Positions 1 through 8,463 are shown, numbered from the stretch's first letter. The stretch is DNA of 43,683 nt from an uncultured Lachnospiraceae bacterium (GCA_944381535.1 CALWLN010000202.1:1-43683), one strand, 5' to 3'. Numbers and translations: made by a program. The notes: generated by a model from the sequence alone, not told the origin.

Positions 1-458
1 ACTTTGTCACCTGCTACACCCCAAACTCCCAGCGGGAGCTTTTAAGGCTTTCCTACCGGATGGAGTGGGAGGACGCTTTCCTGGCCTATCTGGACGGCTT
101 AAAGGAGAAGAAGCCTGTGGTTTTCTGCGGCGACTTAAACGTTGCCCACCAGGAAATCGACTTGAAGAACCCAAAGACCAACCGCAAGAACGCAGGCTTC
201 ACTGATGAGGAGCGGGAAAAATTCACCGTCCTGCTGACCCACGGCTACATCGACACCTTCCGCTATTTTTATCCGGACGTTACGGGCGTCTACTCCTGGT
301 GGTCCTACCAGTTCAAAGCCCGGGAGAAGAACGCCGGGTGGCGTATCGACTACTTCGTGGTTTCCCACGATCTGGAGGACAAGCTTGAGGACGCGAAAAT
401 ACATACCAAGGTTCTGGGCTCTGACCATTGCCCGGTAGAGCTCACCATAGACCTGTAA
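1..458 (+). CDS. xth: Exodeoxyribonuclease III, 3' part only
   Basis: Apurinic/apyrimidinic endonuclease and 3'-5' exonuclease of base-excision repair, cytoplasmic. The gene enters from the left edge. The frame is open from base 3, and the residues before the first internal ATG ([21 protein letters not shown]) already match the family, so the ATG at 60 is not the start. Visible signatures are [13 protein letters not shown] (Asp/Asn catalytic block), the [20 protein letters not shown] block, and the C-terminal GSDHCPV with the catalytic Asp-His pair. About 150 residues of a usual 250 are present. It ends 62 bases before the convergent maturase gene. Identification is secure; only the 5' end is missing. 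Confidence 0.95.
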   Translation, partial: FVTCYTPNSQRELLRLSYRMEWEDAFLAYLDGLKEKKPVVFCGDLNVAHQEIDLKNPKTNRKNAGFTDEEREKFTVLLTHGYIDTFRYFYPDVTGVYSWWSYQFKAREKNAGWRIDYFVVSHDLEDKLEDAKIHTKVLGSDHCPVELTIDL

Positions 459-520
459 AAGGACAAGCCGAAAAGACAGGACGGCTGACATCCGCCGCTG
501 AAACCGGACAGCCACATACA

Positions 521-1621
521 TTACTTTCCGATCTGCTCTGCGATTTCCGCCAGCCTGTCATAATTTTTCTCAAAAAACATCTGATAGCCCCGGCAGAAAT
601 AATTGTCAGCCTCTCCCTCCCGGCTGCGGTAACAACCGCCCCGGCAGAGGGAAAACCAGGGGCAGGCCCGGCACCGGGGCGAATGGTTCCGGGACCGGTT
701 CACAAAACCGATTTCCCCTCTTTTTTCCTCCATCTGCGCCACCCCGGTCTCGTTGATGTTGCCGAGACAGTATTCATCCAGAGCATAGAAATCGCAGGGA
801 TAGACGCTTCCGTCGGCCTCCACCACGTTCTGTATCCCGCAGATTCCCCGCTGTTCACAGGATTCCGGCATACGCCCCACAAGAATTCCCACATAATTCT
901 CAAACTGGCGGATGTAGGGCTGCCTTCCATTTTTCCAATCTCTGTACCACAATTCAAACAACTCGTTCAAAAAGTTCCCATACTCCTCCGGCAGGAGAGA
1001 ATAGGGCTGCTGCCCGCGGACTTCTCCCAGGGGGTCCAGACAGGTGATAAACTGAAGGTAATGCCATCCTCTCCTTTGATACTCCCGGTAAATCTCCCCG
1101 ATGGCCGCCGCCGTCTGCTTATGAACCACCGTCAGAATGTTATACTCCACCCCGTATGCGTCAAAAAGCCCGGTGGCCTTAAGCACCCTGTCGTAGCTGC
1201 CCCCTTTGTCCTTTCCGTGACGGTACCGGTCATGAAGCTCCCTGGTGCCGTCCACCGACACGCCCACAAGAAACCGGTGCTCCCGGAAAAATTCACACCA
1301 CTCTTCGGTGATATGGTAGCCGTTTGTCTGTAGGGCATACTGGATACGGATATGATTTTTATTATACTGATTTACATAATCTATAACCTTCCGAAAGAAT
1401 GCAAGGCCACGCAGAGTAGGCTCCCCGCCCTGAAAGGCGATGGTGCAGCTTCCCTCCGCAGCCAGGACAAATTTGCGGATCACATTTTTTAAGGTTTTCT
1501 CCTCCATAAATCCGAAGGACGCTGTGGTTCTCTTGCTGGCCTCATCGCAGTAAAAGCAATAGTCGCAGTACATATTGCAGTTCCCCGAGGCCGGTTTTAT
1601 CAAAAGGCTTACCGGCGGCAT
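521..1621 (-). CDS. Anaerobic sulfatase-maturating enzyme type radical SAM/SPASM protein
   Basis: Radical SAM enzyme predicted to oxidise a Cys or Ser of a client sulfatase to formylglycine. The N-terminus MPPVSLLIKPASGNC is followed by the CxxxCxxC cluster motif (Cys15, 19, 22) and a FYCDEA block. The GGEPTLRG block is the SAM-binding glycine-rich motif. The C-terminal third is a Cys-rich SPASM region (CEQRGICGI, YPCDFYALDEYCLGNI, CRACPWFSLCRGGCYR) for auxiliary Fe-S clusters. I start at the ATG at 1621 because AAAGGAG lies seven bases upstream. An in-frame GTG at 1639 would put that Shine-Dalgarno inside the gene. It lies 65 bases downstream of hisC in the same direction. No sulfatase is in the window, so the client is either elsewhere or not a sulfatase. 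Confidence 0.85.
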   Translation of the reverse strand: MPPVSLLIKPASGNCNMYCDYCFYCDEASKRTTASFGFMEEKTLKNVIRKFVLAAEGSCTIAFQGGEPTLRGLAFFRKVIDYVNQYNKNHIRIQYALQTNGYHITEEWCEFFREHRFLVGVSVDGTRELHDRYRHGKDKGGSYDRVLKATGLFDAYGVEYNILTVVHKQTAAAIGEIYREYQRRGWHYLQFITCLDPLGEVRGQQPYSLLPEEYGNFLNELFELWYRDWKNGRQPYIRQFENYVGILVGRMPESCEQRGICGIQNVVEADGSVYPCDFYALDEYCLGNINETGVAQMEEKRGEIGFVNRSRNHSPRCRACPWFSLCRGGCYRSREGEADNYFCRGYQMFFEKNYDRLAEIAEQIGK

Positions 1622-1686
1622 AGCTCTGCTCCTTTCCACACACCAAAATCCGGGCCGGGCATGTAATGGCCAAATACCATGTAGCT

Positions 1687-2751
1687 TTATCCCTGTGTAC
1701 GCACATACTCCTCAAGAAACGAAAGCAGCTCATCCATCTCTTCATCCGTCCCAATGGTAATACGCAGATAATTATCAATCCGGGGCTTGGGAAAATAGCG
1801 CACATAAATTTTGCGCTCCTTTAAGGCCTCAAACAAATCCTTTGCCTTGATATCCGGGTGGGTGGCAAAAATAAAATTACTCTGAGAATCCGGAAATACA
1901 AACCCCAGCTTTCTTAATTCTCCTTTCACCCGCTCCCTGGTGGCGATAATTTTCCCTGTGGTTTCCTTAAAATACGCCTCGTCCTTCACCGCCTCCACGC
2001 CCAGAACCAGAGCCGTCAAATCCATCGTGTAGGAATTAAAGGAATATTTCACATCATTTAAATATTTTATCAGCTCAGGCTGCCCAAAAGCAGCGCCAAT
2101 GCGCATTCCCGCCATACTCCGGGACTTGGAAAAGGTCTGAACCACCAGAAGATTGTCATATTCCGGGATTAACGACAGGGCCGAGGTCCCACCGAAATCA
2201 ATATAAGCTTCATCGATGATCACAATTACATCGGGATTTCTATCGAGAATCTCGCGAATCCCGGAGAGGCTCTCCGCCACTCCGGTAGGCGCATTGGGGT
2301 TAGCCAGCACAATTCCGCCGTTTTCCTTGAAATAGTCCTCCCGGCGAATCCGGAAATTTTCATCCAGAGGCTGGCAGGCATAGGGAATCCGGAACAGATC
2401 CGCCCACACATCATAAAAGGAATAGGTGATATCCGGGAACAGGACAGGCTTTCCGCTGTTAAAAAAGGTCAAAAAAGCCATGGCCAGCACATCATCCGAC
2501 CCCACCCCCACAAAGACCTGCTCCGGTTTCAGACCGTACCGGTCTGCCAGAGCCTTCACCAGCACCGAAGCCGTGGGATCCGGGTACAGCCGGAGCCTGT
2601 CCGAAGAAATCTCCTTTAACGCCCGGGCCACTCCCGGCGCCGGGGGATACGGATTCTCGTTGGTATTTAACTTAATCATCCCCGGCTGGTTGGGCTGCTC
2701 TCCCGGCACATAAGGGACAACCTTTCTTACATTCTGTTCCCAAGTAAACAT
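1687..2751 (-). CDS. hisC: Histidinol-phosphate aminotransferase
   Basis: PLP enzyme that converts imidazole-acetol phosphate to L-histidinol phosphate in histidine synthesis. At 354 aa it has the family's usual length. It begins MFTWEQNVRKVVPYVPG and carries the KLNTNENPYPPAP substrate block near residue 30. It also has NPNAPTG, the VIIDEAYIDF strand, and the PLP lysine in TFSKSRSMAGMRIG. The start is supported by TTTGGAGGAAATCAT just upstream. It is not inside a his operon here, and the downstream neighbour is the radical SAM maturase. Isolated hisC copies sometimes act on other aromatic or phosphorylated substrates; histidine is the default reading. Confidence 0.92.
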   Translation of the reverse strand: MFTWEQNVRKVVPYVPGEQPNQPGMIKLNTNENPYPPAPGVARALKEISSDRLRLYPDPTASVLVKALADRYGLKPEQVFVGVGSDDVLAMAFLTFFNSGKPVLFPDITYSFYDVWADLFRIPYACQPLDENFRIRREDYFKENGGIVLANPNAPTGVAESLSGIREILDRNPDVIVIIDEAYIDFGGTSALSLIPEYDNLLVVQTFSKSRSMAGMRIGAAFGQPELIKYLNDVKYSFNSYTMDLTALVLGVEAVKDEAYFKETTGKIIATRERVKGELRKLGFVFPDSQSNFIFATHPDIKAKDLFEALKERKIYVRYFPKPRIDNYLRITIGTDEEMDELLSFLEEYVRTQG

Positions 2752-2902
2752 ATGATTTCCTCCAAATTCTGTTCCTTTTCTTCCGTCCTGCTTCCCGAAG
2801 TCGTTCGGGCGGAATGCGCAGGTTTTCTCTTCTATACTTTACAATGTTCCCTCATAAAAGTATAGTATTTTTTGATTTTTTCTATATTTTTTACTGATTT
2901 TG

Positions 2903-2911
2903 TGTTATAAT
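2903..2911 (+). promoter_or_regulatory. Extended -10 promoter of the PocR-AraC gene
   Basis: TGTTATAAT is an extended -10 element (TGn plus TATAAT) in very AT-rich DNA, 48 bases upstream of the start codon. AAGGAGG at 2945-2951 is the ribosome site. No good -35 hexamer is seen at the usual spacing. Confidence 0.6.
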
Positions 2912-2958
2912 TTATTTTAGTCATTTCGGAATAATTTTGGATTTAAGGAGGATTTTTC

Positions 2959-4209
2959 ATGGAATCCGGTTTATATCAGATCGTAGAAAAGCAAAAATTA
3001 TGTGAGATACTGGAATCCTTTCACGCCTGCATCGGCCTGCCCACCCAGTTGATCGACTCCAACGGTATTATTTTGGAATCCTTCGGCCAGACCTCCCACT
3101 ATTGCAGGATCATCAAAAAATTTCTGCCCAAGGAGGATTCCTGCGAGCGGGTACATATCCGGGCCAGCCAGAAGGCCATGGACCTGGGAGAAACATACAT
3201 CTTCTCCTGCCACGCCAACTTAAACCACATGGTGTTTCCGCTGATGAACAAGAATGTCCTCTACGGCTCCGTGCTGGTGGGGCCTTTTTTGATGGATGAA
3301 CCTGACTCCACCCTGGTGCTGGGTATCGACAAGCGCTACAACCTGTCCACCACGGCCCTTCTGGACCTTTACGAGGAACTGGACTCCATCAAAATCGTCC
3401 CCTCCTCCACGGTCACCCACATCAGCCGCCTTTTGTACTATCTCTTTGTGGATCTGATTTCCGAGAGCAAACAGCAGCTGATCATGAACCAGAACAAGCT
3501 GACCCAGCAGTCCAGGATCAATGAATCCATCCAGATGTACAAGTCCGGCTCCCTGCCCAACCGCTCCACCTACCCCATTGACCTGGAAAACGAACTGATC
3601 ACCAAGGTCAAAACCGGAAACGTGGAGGCGGCCAAGGCCATTTTAAACGAGCTTCTGGGCTATGTATTTTTTGCCGAGGGCAACAGCCTGGACATTGTCA
3701 AGACACGCTCTATCGAGCTGTGCTCCCTGCTCTCCCGGGCGGCCATCGAGGGAGGCGCCACCTCGGACAGCATTTTAAAGATCAACAACCTGTACTTAAA
3801 ATCCTTACAGTCCATGCGCTCCCTGGACGACGTATGCTTCAAGCTCCAGGAGACCCTGGAGACCTTCACGGAATGTATCTTCAACTACATTCCAAACAAA
3901 AACAGTGAACTGATCAAGAAGGCCGTCCAGTACATCGCCCAGAATTTCTCCTCCCCCATCGCCCTGGAGGATGTGGCGAACCATGTCCATCTGAATCCCG
4001 CCTACTTCTCCACGGTATTCAAGCAGTCCACGGGCTCCTCCTTCAAGGAATACTTAAACATGGTGCGCATTGAGGAGAGCAAGCGGCTTTTGACCAACAC
4101 CAACTACTCTGTCATTGATATCGCCGTGGCCACCGGCTTTGAGGACCAGAGTTACTTTTCCAAGGTCTTTAAGAAGTATACCGGCCTGACACCAAAACAG
4201 TACCGGTAG
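2959..4209 (+). CDS. AraC-family regulator with PocR sensory domain
   Basis: One-component transcription regulator of 416 aa. Residues about 8-165 match a PocR-type ligand-sensing domain: KLCEILESFHACIGLPTQLID at the start, then conserved Cys and His residues (YCRII, EDSCERVH, FSCHANLNHMVFPL). The middle is helical. Residues about 310-416 are a double helix-turn-helix AraC domain (IALEDVANHVHLNPAYFSTVFKQSTGSSFKEYLNMVRIEESKRLL, then VIDIAVATGFEDQSYFSKVFKKYTGLTPKQYR; the two parts are separate HTHs). In PocR itself the domain senses a small diol and controls the pdu/cob genes, but no such genes are here, so the ligand is unknown. It is divergent from hisC across 207 bases and convergent with the transpeptidase gene, 19 bases away. 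Confidence 0.9.
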   Translation: MESGLYQIVEKQKLCEILESFHACIGLPTQLIDSNGIILESFGQTSHYCRIIKKFLPKEDSCERVHIRASQKAMDLGETYIFSCHANLNHMVFPLMNKNVLYGSVLVGPFLMDEPDSTLVLGIDKRYNLSTTALLDLYEELDSIKIVPSSTVTHISRLLYYLFVDLISESKQQLIMNQNKLTQQSRINESIQMYKSGSLPNRSTYPIDLENELITKVKTGNVEAAKAILNELLGYVFFAEGNSLDIVKTRSIELCSLLSRAAIEGGATSDSILKINNLYLKSLQSMRSLDDVCFKLQETLETFTECIFNYIPNKNSELIKKAVQYIAQNFSSPIALEDVANHVHLNPAYFSTVFKQSTGSSFKEYLNMVRIEESKRLLTNTNYSVIDIAVATGFEDQSYFSKVFKKYTGLTPKQYR

Positions 4210-4228
4210 CAATTTTATCAGTGCCTGC

Positions 4229-6079
4229 TCACTGGGCCGCCGACAGTTCCTGAAGTCTGGCCTCCGCTGCCGTCAGCACATTCAGGTTGGTCACATAGCC
4301 CTTCGCCGCCTCGGACAGCCCGTTGTACTGTTTCCGGGCCGCTTCTATGGCCGCTTTCTTCTCCAGGGTGACCTCCCCGATGGCGTTGATGGCATCAATC
4401 ACCGGCTGGGCCTGGCTCTTTGCCTGGGCCGCCGCCTCCTGGGCCACCAGATTGGCGTAGGCTGCCTCCGCTGCCACCAGCGTGTCATAATTCTTCACGT
4501 ACCCCTTGCCCATGTCGCTTAAGCCGTCGTAGGCCGCCCTGGCCGCCTCGATGGCGCTCTTGCTGTCTAAGGTCACCGTCCCGATGGCCTTGATGGCGTC
4601 CGTCACCTGGGCCGCCGCATCCTGCGCCTTGGCCTTCTCGCTCTCCGTGCCGGCCAGCTCATAGACAAACACGGCATCCCCGGCCTGAATATTTTCAAAA
4701 ATCTTCTTTGCCGCGCTGTAGGGCAGATTGATACAACCGTGGGAGCCGTCGTTCTTGTAATTGTTTCCGCCAAAATCATCTCTCCAGGTGGCATCATGAA
4801 GTCCGATACCGCCATCAAAGGGCATCCAGAAATCCACCGGCGTCCGGTAAGTTCTTCCTTTTAAAACAGCGTCCCGCTCTTTATAGTACAGACTGAAGGC
4901 ACCAATTCTGGTTCCGTTTCCCTCGGAAATATCTCCGGACACAAAGTCCGTCTCCACAACCAGACTTCCGTTTTTGTAAAAATACAAATGCTGGGCCGTC
5001 AGATTAATCTCCACATAGGTGCCGCCATAGTCCTCGCTGCCATGGCTCCTGGCAGTCTTGGCATAAGCCGGCTCTCTTGTCACTGTATTTCCCTCCCGGA
5101 TATCCGCAAGAAGCTTAGCCGTTTCCTCTTCCCGATCCAGACGCCATCCATACTCGTTTCGGGACAGAGTGACGGTGGCCCCATAGCTGGTGGCAAATTT
5201 TCTGGTTTTTCCGTAGGTATCGTATTTCTCCGCCAGGCCGTCTATATACTCCGCAGCCTGCTCCTCGTCAATGACTACCTGCTGGTCCTGGGAAACACTG
5301 AGCCACTGCTGAATCAAGGTATCGTCCACCACCTCGGTGGAATCTCCGAATTGATATGTAATCTCTGCCGACACATAAGTGTTCATTTCATCCTTTAGCG
5401 CCACAAGTCCGGAGTCCTCCTGTCGGACCTTCGGCTCCTCATAGCAGCCGCCATCTTCCAGGGAAACGCTCTGTTGAAGATTGGTGACGGCTTCGCCTAC
5501 CAGTTTTTCCACAAGCGTCTCATTCAATAGAGTTCCCTCCACCTCCGGCACAATCTCGTAGCCGGTATCCGGCCGATACTCGGACAGATAAGCGTCCTGG
5601 GGATTCACAACATTCACCGGCTGAAAACAGGCAAGGCCAGCAAGAGTTTCCCGGAAACTTTCCTCGTCGTAAGCCACCATGGTTTCAAGCTCTATGCTGG
5701 TATTCCGAAACAACGAAACAATCCACGCAAAACCGCTGCGGGCCTCAAGGCTCTCCTGAAGGCTTCCATCAAACACGGGCTTTAAGCCGATTTCAGGTCC
5801 TTCTATCGTCTCCGTCTCCCCGCCGCGTTCTGAAATCTCCAGCTGATATTCATCAATCTCAGCCGTTATGATCTGTTCCACCTCCTCCACAGTCATACCG
5901 GAGCAGTCCACACCGTTGATGGTGGTCCGAAACCAAAAATGGCCGCGAAAGTAAAATCCGATGGCCAGATACACAATGGCCAGCACCGTCACCACTCCGG
6001 CTGCTATGAGAAGAGCTATTTTTATCTTTCTTGATTTTTTCGATGTATTCATACCATAAATCCTTTCCAAAATTTTCAC
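4229..6079 (-). CDS. Membrane-anchored L,D-transpeptidase with two C-terminal helical repeats
   Basis: Wall cross-linking enzyme of 616 aa. A short basic N-terminus is followed by one membrane helix (IKIALLIAAGVVTVLAIVYL, about residues 18-38). A long extracellular region of the peptidoglycan-binding type found before YkuD domains follows. The YkuD domain has IGLHDATW and SHGCINLP, the latter with the catalytic Cys and His of the HGCxN motif. After it come two copies of a roughly 55-residue unit of the form AIxAIGxVTLxxKxAIEAAR then YxxLSxxxKGYVxN. Such units occur on surface proteins of Lachnospiraceae; their role is not known to me. An alternative start is the ATG at 6052 with AAAGGA upstream. 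A near-consensus promoter lies 12 bases before the chosen start. Confidence 0.9.
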   Translation of the reverse strand: MKILERIYGMNTSKKSRKIKIALLIAAGVVTVLAIVYLAIGFYFRGHFWFRTTINGVDCSGMTVEEVEQIITAEIDEYQLEISERGGETETIEGPEIGLKPVFDGSLQESLEARSGFAWIVSLFRNTSIELETMVAYDEESFRETLAGLACFQPVNVVNPQDAYLSEYRPDTGYEIVPEVEGTLLNETLVEKLVGEAVTNLQQSVSLEDGGCYEEPKVRQEDSGLVALKDEMNTYVSAEITYQFGDSTEVVDDTLIQQWLSVSQDQQVVIDEEQAAEYIDGLAEKYDTYGKTRKFATSYGATVTLSRNEYGWRLDREEETAKLLADIREGNTVTREPAYAKTARSHGSEDYGGTYVEINLTAQHLYFYKNGSLVVETDFVSGDISEGNGTRIGAFSLYYKERDAVLKGRTYRTPVDFWMPFDGGIGLHDATWRDDFGGNNYKNDGSHGCINLPYSAAKKIFENIQAGDAVFVYELAGTESEKAKAQDAAAQVTDAIKAIGTVTLDSKSAIEAARAAYDGLSDMGKGYVKNYDTLVAAEAAYANLVAQEAAAQAKSQAQPVIDAINAIGEVTLEKKAAIEAARKQYNGLSEAAKGYVTNLNVLTAAEARLQELSAAQ

Positions 6080-6090
6080 TCTTTTCTAAC

Positions 6091-6118
6091 ATTATATAAA
6101 CTCTTGCCCACTTGTCAA
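6091..6118 (-). promoter_or_regulatory. Sigma-A promoter of the L,D-transpeptidase gene
   Basis: On the minus strand TTGACA (6118-6113), a 16-base spacer and TATAAT (6096-6091). Both hexamers are perfect. With only about 12 bases to the 6079 ATG the leader would be very short, which makes the start at 6052 worth considering. Confidence 0.8.
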
Positions 6119-6264
6119 CAAATCCGCAGTTTTTTAATATTTCTGTAAGATTCTTGCCATAAGTTTTGTCTCCTACAATAGGGAGGTCCGGAGAGCTTTT
6201 CTAAAAAATAGAAAATAGCCGCTTATATGCGACCATGCACCTGCCCATCGGAGAGTTCGTTACT

Positions 6265-6569
6265 GTTCATGGGATGGGGAAATTACAGCCGCTGAAGCTG
6301 CTTGCCACAGGAGATTTGAATTTTTCACTTTTGAATGGAACGTTGCCCTGTGTGGCGCATTTGTTATAAGCAGACCATTGAAAGACGCCGGCACTTAGCG
6401 AACCGACCATTTACGGGCGGTGAGCTTAGTACCGCTGCGTCTTGATTTGAGCGGAAGCGCGTCTGCGTTAATAAATGCGCCACACAGGGCAACCTCCAGA
6501 TCAAACCTCAAAATTCAAATCTCCTGTGGCAAGCGGCATTACCAGTTGTGCATTCCCCATCCCATGAAC
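6265..6569. repeat. 305-base near-palindromic element
   Basis: Three pairs of long perfect inverted arms nest around a central core. They are 6265-6281 with 6553-6569 (17 bp), 6300-6324 with 6510-6534 (25 bp) and 6342-6362 with 6473-6493 (21 bp). Inside these, AAGACGC (6382-6388) pairs with GCGTCTT (6437-6443). The core (about 6389-6436) holds CACTTAGCG and GAGCTTAGTACC, two CTTAG-containing blocks. Mismatched bulges separate the arms. No reading frame of note runs through it. The left flank 6232-6245 (ACCATGCACCTGCC) recurs exactly at 31545-31558, which suggests a dispersed element. It could be a MITE-like repeat or a structured RNA; the sequence alone does not decide. Confidence 0.8.
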
Positions 6570-6614
6570 ATTAACGAGAGTTCTTGAAAAATCCAAAAAA
6601 TTTTAAAAAAACAG

Positions 6615-6643
6615 TTGCATTCTGCCGCAACATGTGCTAGTAT
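6615..6643 (+). promoter_or_regulatory. Promoter of tRNA-Pro
   Basis: TTGCAT (6615-6620), a 17-base spacer and TAGTAT (6638-6643), ten bases before the mature tRNA 5' end. Position and spacing fit a tRNA promoter. Confidence 0.65.
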
Positions 6644-6653
6644 ATTTTTTGCG

Positions 6654-6728
<75 letters not shown>

Positions 6729-6747
6729 TTTATCATACCGCGTAAGG

Positions 6748-6773
6748 GAAGAACGCGTTGCGTTCTTCTTTTT
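6748..6773 (+). terminator. Intrinsic terminator of tRNA-Pro
   Basis: A nine-base-pair perfect stem, GAAGAACGC (6748-6756) with GCGTTCTTC (6760-6768), three-base loop GTT, followed by five T residues. It ends the tRNA transcript 20 bases after the gene. Confidence 0.92.
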
Positions 6774-6878
6774 GTTGCGGTTTCCGGCTATCCTTGCGGT
6801 TTTTCTGCAAAAATAGATAGAAAAACGGTATGGAATCCTAAATATTTTTAAAGATTTTCTTAATTGTCAAAATTCCCA

Positions 6879-6907
6879 TTGTTACGCCGTTTTTGCTGTG
6901 GTATAAT
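6879..6907 (+). promoter_or_regulatory. Promoter of the PAP2-family gene
   Basis: TTGTTA (6879-6884), a 17-base spacer and a perfect TATAAT (6902-6907), giving a leader of roughly 60 bases before the ATG at 6976. Confidence 0.75.
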
Positions 6908-6975
6908 ATCGTCAGATATCATACAGGTGTTGTCGAGCCTGGAGCGAGTAAGAATTTTTTGAAGGACGTGTCATT

Positions 6976-7638
6976 ATGAAAGCATTTTTGAAAAAATATA
7001 AGCATGCCTGGATATTATCCTATCTGGTCGTATATCTGGCCGGGTTCGCTATTCTGGAGAAAACCGTGACCACCCGGTTTCATGTAGTACACATGGCAAT
7101 CGACGACTATATACCGTTTATTGAGTATTTTATCATACCCTATATGCTGTGGTTCCTCTATGTGGCCGTGGCGATCGTGTATTTCTTTTTTACCAATGTA
7201 TCGGATTACTATAAGCTGTGCTGCTTTTTGTTTGTGGGAATGACGGTCTTTCTTATCGTATCCGCCGTCTACCCCAACGGCCATTATCTGCGGCCCAGCG
7301 TATTTAAGAACGATACGATTTTTACGGACCTGGTGCAGTGGCTGTACGCTACGGATACCTCCACCAACCTGTTCCCCAGCATTCATGTGTACAACTCGCT
7401 GGCCGTTCATTTCTCCGTCATGAAAAGTGAGAAACTCCGGCAGTACAAATGGGTGCAGATCGGCTCCGGCATACTGATGACCAGCATTATCCTGGCCACC
7501 ATGTTTTTAAAACAACATTCGGTATTTGACGTGATTACCGCCTTCCTTCTGGCCACCGTGATGTATCCTCTGGTGTACGGCCGGGAATGGCAGCAGAACC
7601 GCAAGAAAATTTTCCGGGGAGAACTACAGAAAATCTGA
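6976..7638 (+). CDS. PAP2-superfamily membrane phosphatase/transferase
   Basis: Integral membrane protein of 220 aa with about six hydrophobic helices (for example ILSYLVVYLAGFAIL, MLWFLYVAVAIVYFFF, LCCFLFVGMTVFLIVSAVYP). The lipid-phosphatase signature is in the second half: FPSIHVYNSLA carries the SxH motif and LKQHSVFDVI carries the His-Asp of the last motif. A likely substrate is a polyprenyl or phospholipid phosphate; inositol-phosphorylceramide-synthase-like relatives transfer head groups instead. It is a single-gene unit with its own promoter and a strong terminator. The ribosome site GAAGGA is modest. Confidence 0.85.
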   Translation: MKAFLKKYKHAWILSYLVVYLAGFAILEKTVTTRFHVVHMAIDDYIPFIEYFIIPYMLWFLYVAVAIVYFFFTNVSDYYKLCCFLFVGMTVFLIVSAVYPNGHYLRPSVFKNDTIFTDLVQWLYATDTSTNLFPSIHVYNSLAVHFSVMKSEKLRQYKWVQIGSGILMTSIILATMFLKQHSVFDVITAFLLATVMYPLVYGREWQQNRKKIFRGELQKI

Positions 7639-7675
7639 TTTTCCTTTGAACGAAAACTTCCCCGAACACTATATG

Positions 7676-7711
7676 GACATCCGCTTATTATAAAGGCGGA
7701 TGTCTTTTTTT
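7676..7711 (+). terminator. Intrinsic terminator of the PAP2-family gene
   Basis: GACATCCGC (7676-7684) pairs perfectly with GCGGATGTC (7696-7704), followed by seven T residues. Confidence 0.93.
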
Positions 7712-7758
7712 GTGTCATTGGCGGCTTCGTATCGGAGACCTTAATTATTTGTCTTACG

Positions 7759-7872
7759 GTTCTTTTTATATAAGAACTATAAAGAAATTATTAAAAATAT
7801 CATTTCCTCTTGACTATTAAAAAAATATGTATAAAATAGTTTATTGTAATAACAGTTCTTTTATATAACAGT
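7759..7872 (+). promoter_or_regulatory. marR promoter between two operator-like repeats
   Basis: The core promoter is TTGACT (7810-7815), a 16-base spacer and TAAAAT (7832-7837). Site 1 (7759-7777) is a palindrome, GTTCTT-TTTATAT-AAGAAC. Site 2 (from 7855) repeats GTTCTTTTATATAA with a degraded right half. The pair flanks the promoter and lies upstream of the MarR gene, so autoregulation is the simplest reading (inference). Confidence 0.6.
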
Positions 7873-7907
7873 TATTTTAAGTAACCATTATAGAGGAGGA
7901 TTTCCGC

Positions 7908-8369
7908 ATGGCCAGAGCCACTATACTACTGGGGAACATTCGACGGATTATCAAATTGTATGACAGTATGTTGAAGCCCATTTGCGACCGTTACGAACTT
8001 TCCCCCATCGAGACTACCATTATCAGTTTCCTTTATAACAATCCGGGCAAGGACACCGCAGCCGATATTGTGGAACTGCGTATGCTCTCCAAAAGCAACG
8101 TATCCCCGGCCGTAGAGAGCCTGATTCAGAAATCCCTGCTGTTCCGCCGGCAGGACACTGCGGACAGAAGGCGGATCCATCTGTCTCTCACTCCCAAGGC
8201 AGAGCCCATTACCCGGGAAATCGAACAGGTCCGCAAAAGCTTTCACGAACAAATCTTCCGGGGTTTTAGTTCGGAAGAAGAAAGCATACTCGCACAGTTT
8301 CATAAACGGATCGAAGAAAACACAAAATTTCGCCTTCCAATTCAAAAAGGCGCTCCGGCAGATGTCTGA
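7908..8369 (+). CDS. MarR-family transcriptional regulator
   Basis: Winged-helix regulator of 153 aa, of usual family length. A dimerisation helix comes first (residues 1-30). Then LSPIETTIISFLYNN and the recognition segment AADIVELRMLSKSNVSPAVESLIQKSLL, with the wing RRQDTADRRRIHLSLTPKAE. The DxRR-x-x-LxLT wing is typical of MarR. AGAGGAGG precedes the ATG. It stands alone, with a bidirectional terminator after it, so its regulon is not evident beyond its own promoter. Confidence 0.9.
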   Translation: MARATILLGNIRRIIKLYDSMLKPICDRYELSPIETTIISFLYNNPGKDTAADIVELRMLSKSNVSPAVESLIQKSLLFRRQDTADRRRIHLSLTPKAEPITREIEQVRKSFHEQIFRGFSSEEESILAQFHKRIEENTKFRLPIQKGAPADV

Positions 8370-8407
8370 AAAATAAAAGAACAACGCCGAACATATACGA
8401 GAAAAAA

Positions 8408-8463
8408 CAGGTCGCCGCAAAACGGATGATCTCTCATCTGTTTCGTGACGACCTGCTCTTTTA
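8408..8463 (+). terminator. Bidirectional terminator between marR and the HAD remnant
   Basis: CAGGTCG (8408-8414) pairs with CGACCTG (8449-8455), with an inner stem AAACGGATGA/TCATCTGTTT. CTCTTTT follows on the plus strand and CGACCTGTTTTTTC on the minus strand, so it can serve both convergent units. Confidence 0.75.

Noticed and set aside
428-1333. 301-codon open frame on the plus strand
   Set aside because: It lies antisense to the radical SAM gene, has no family features and is an overlap artefact of GC-rich codons.
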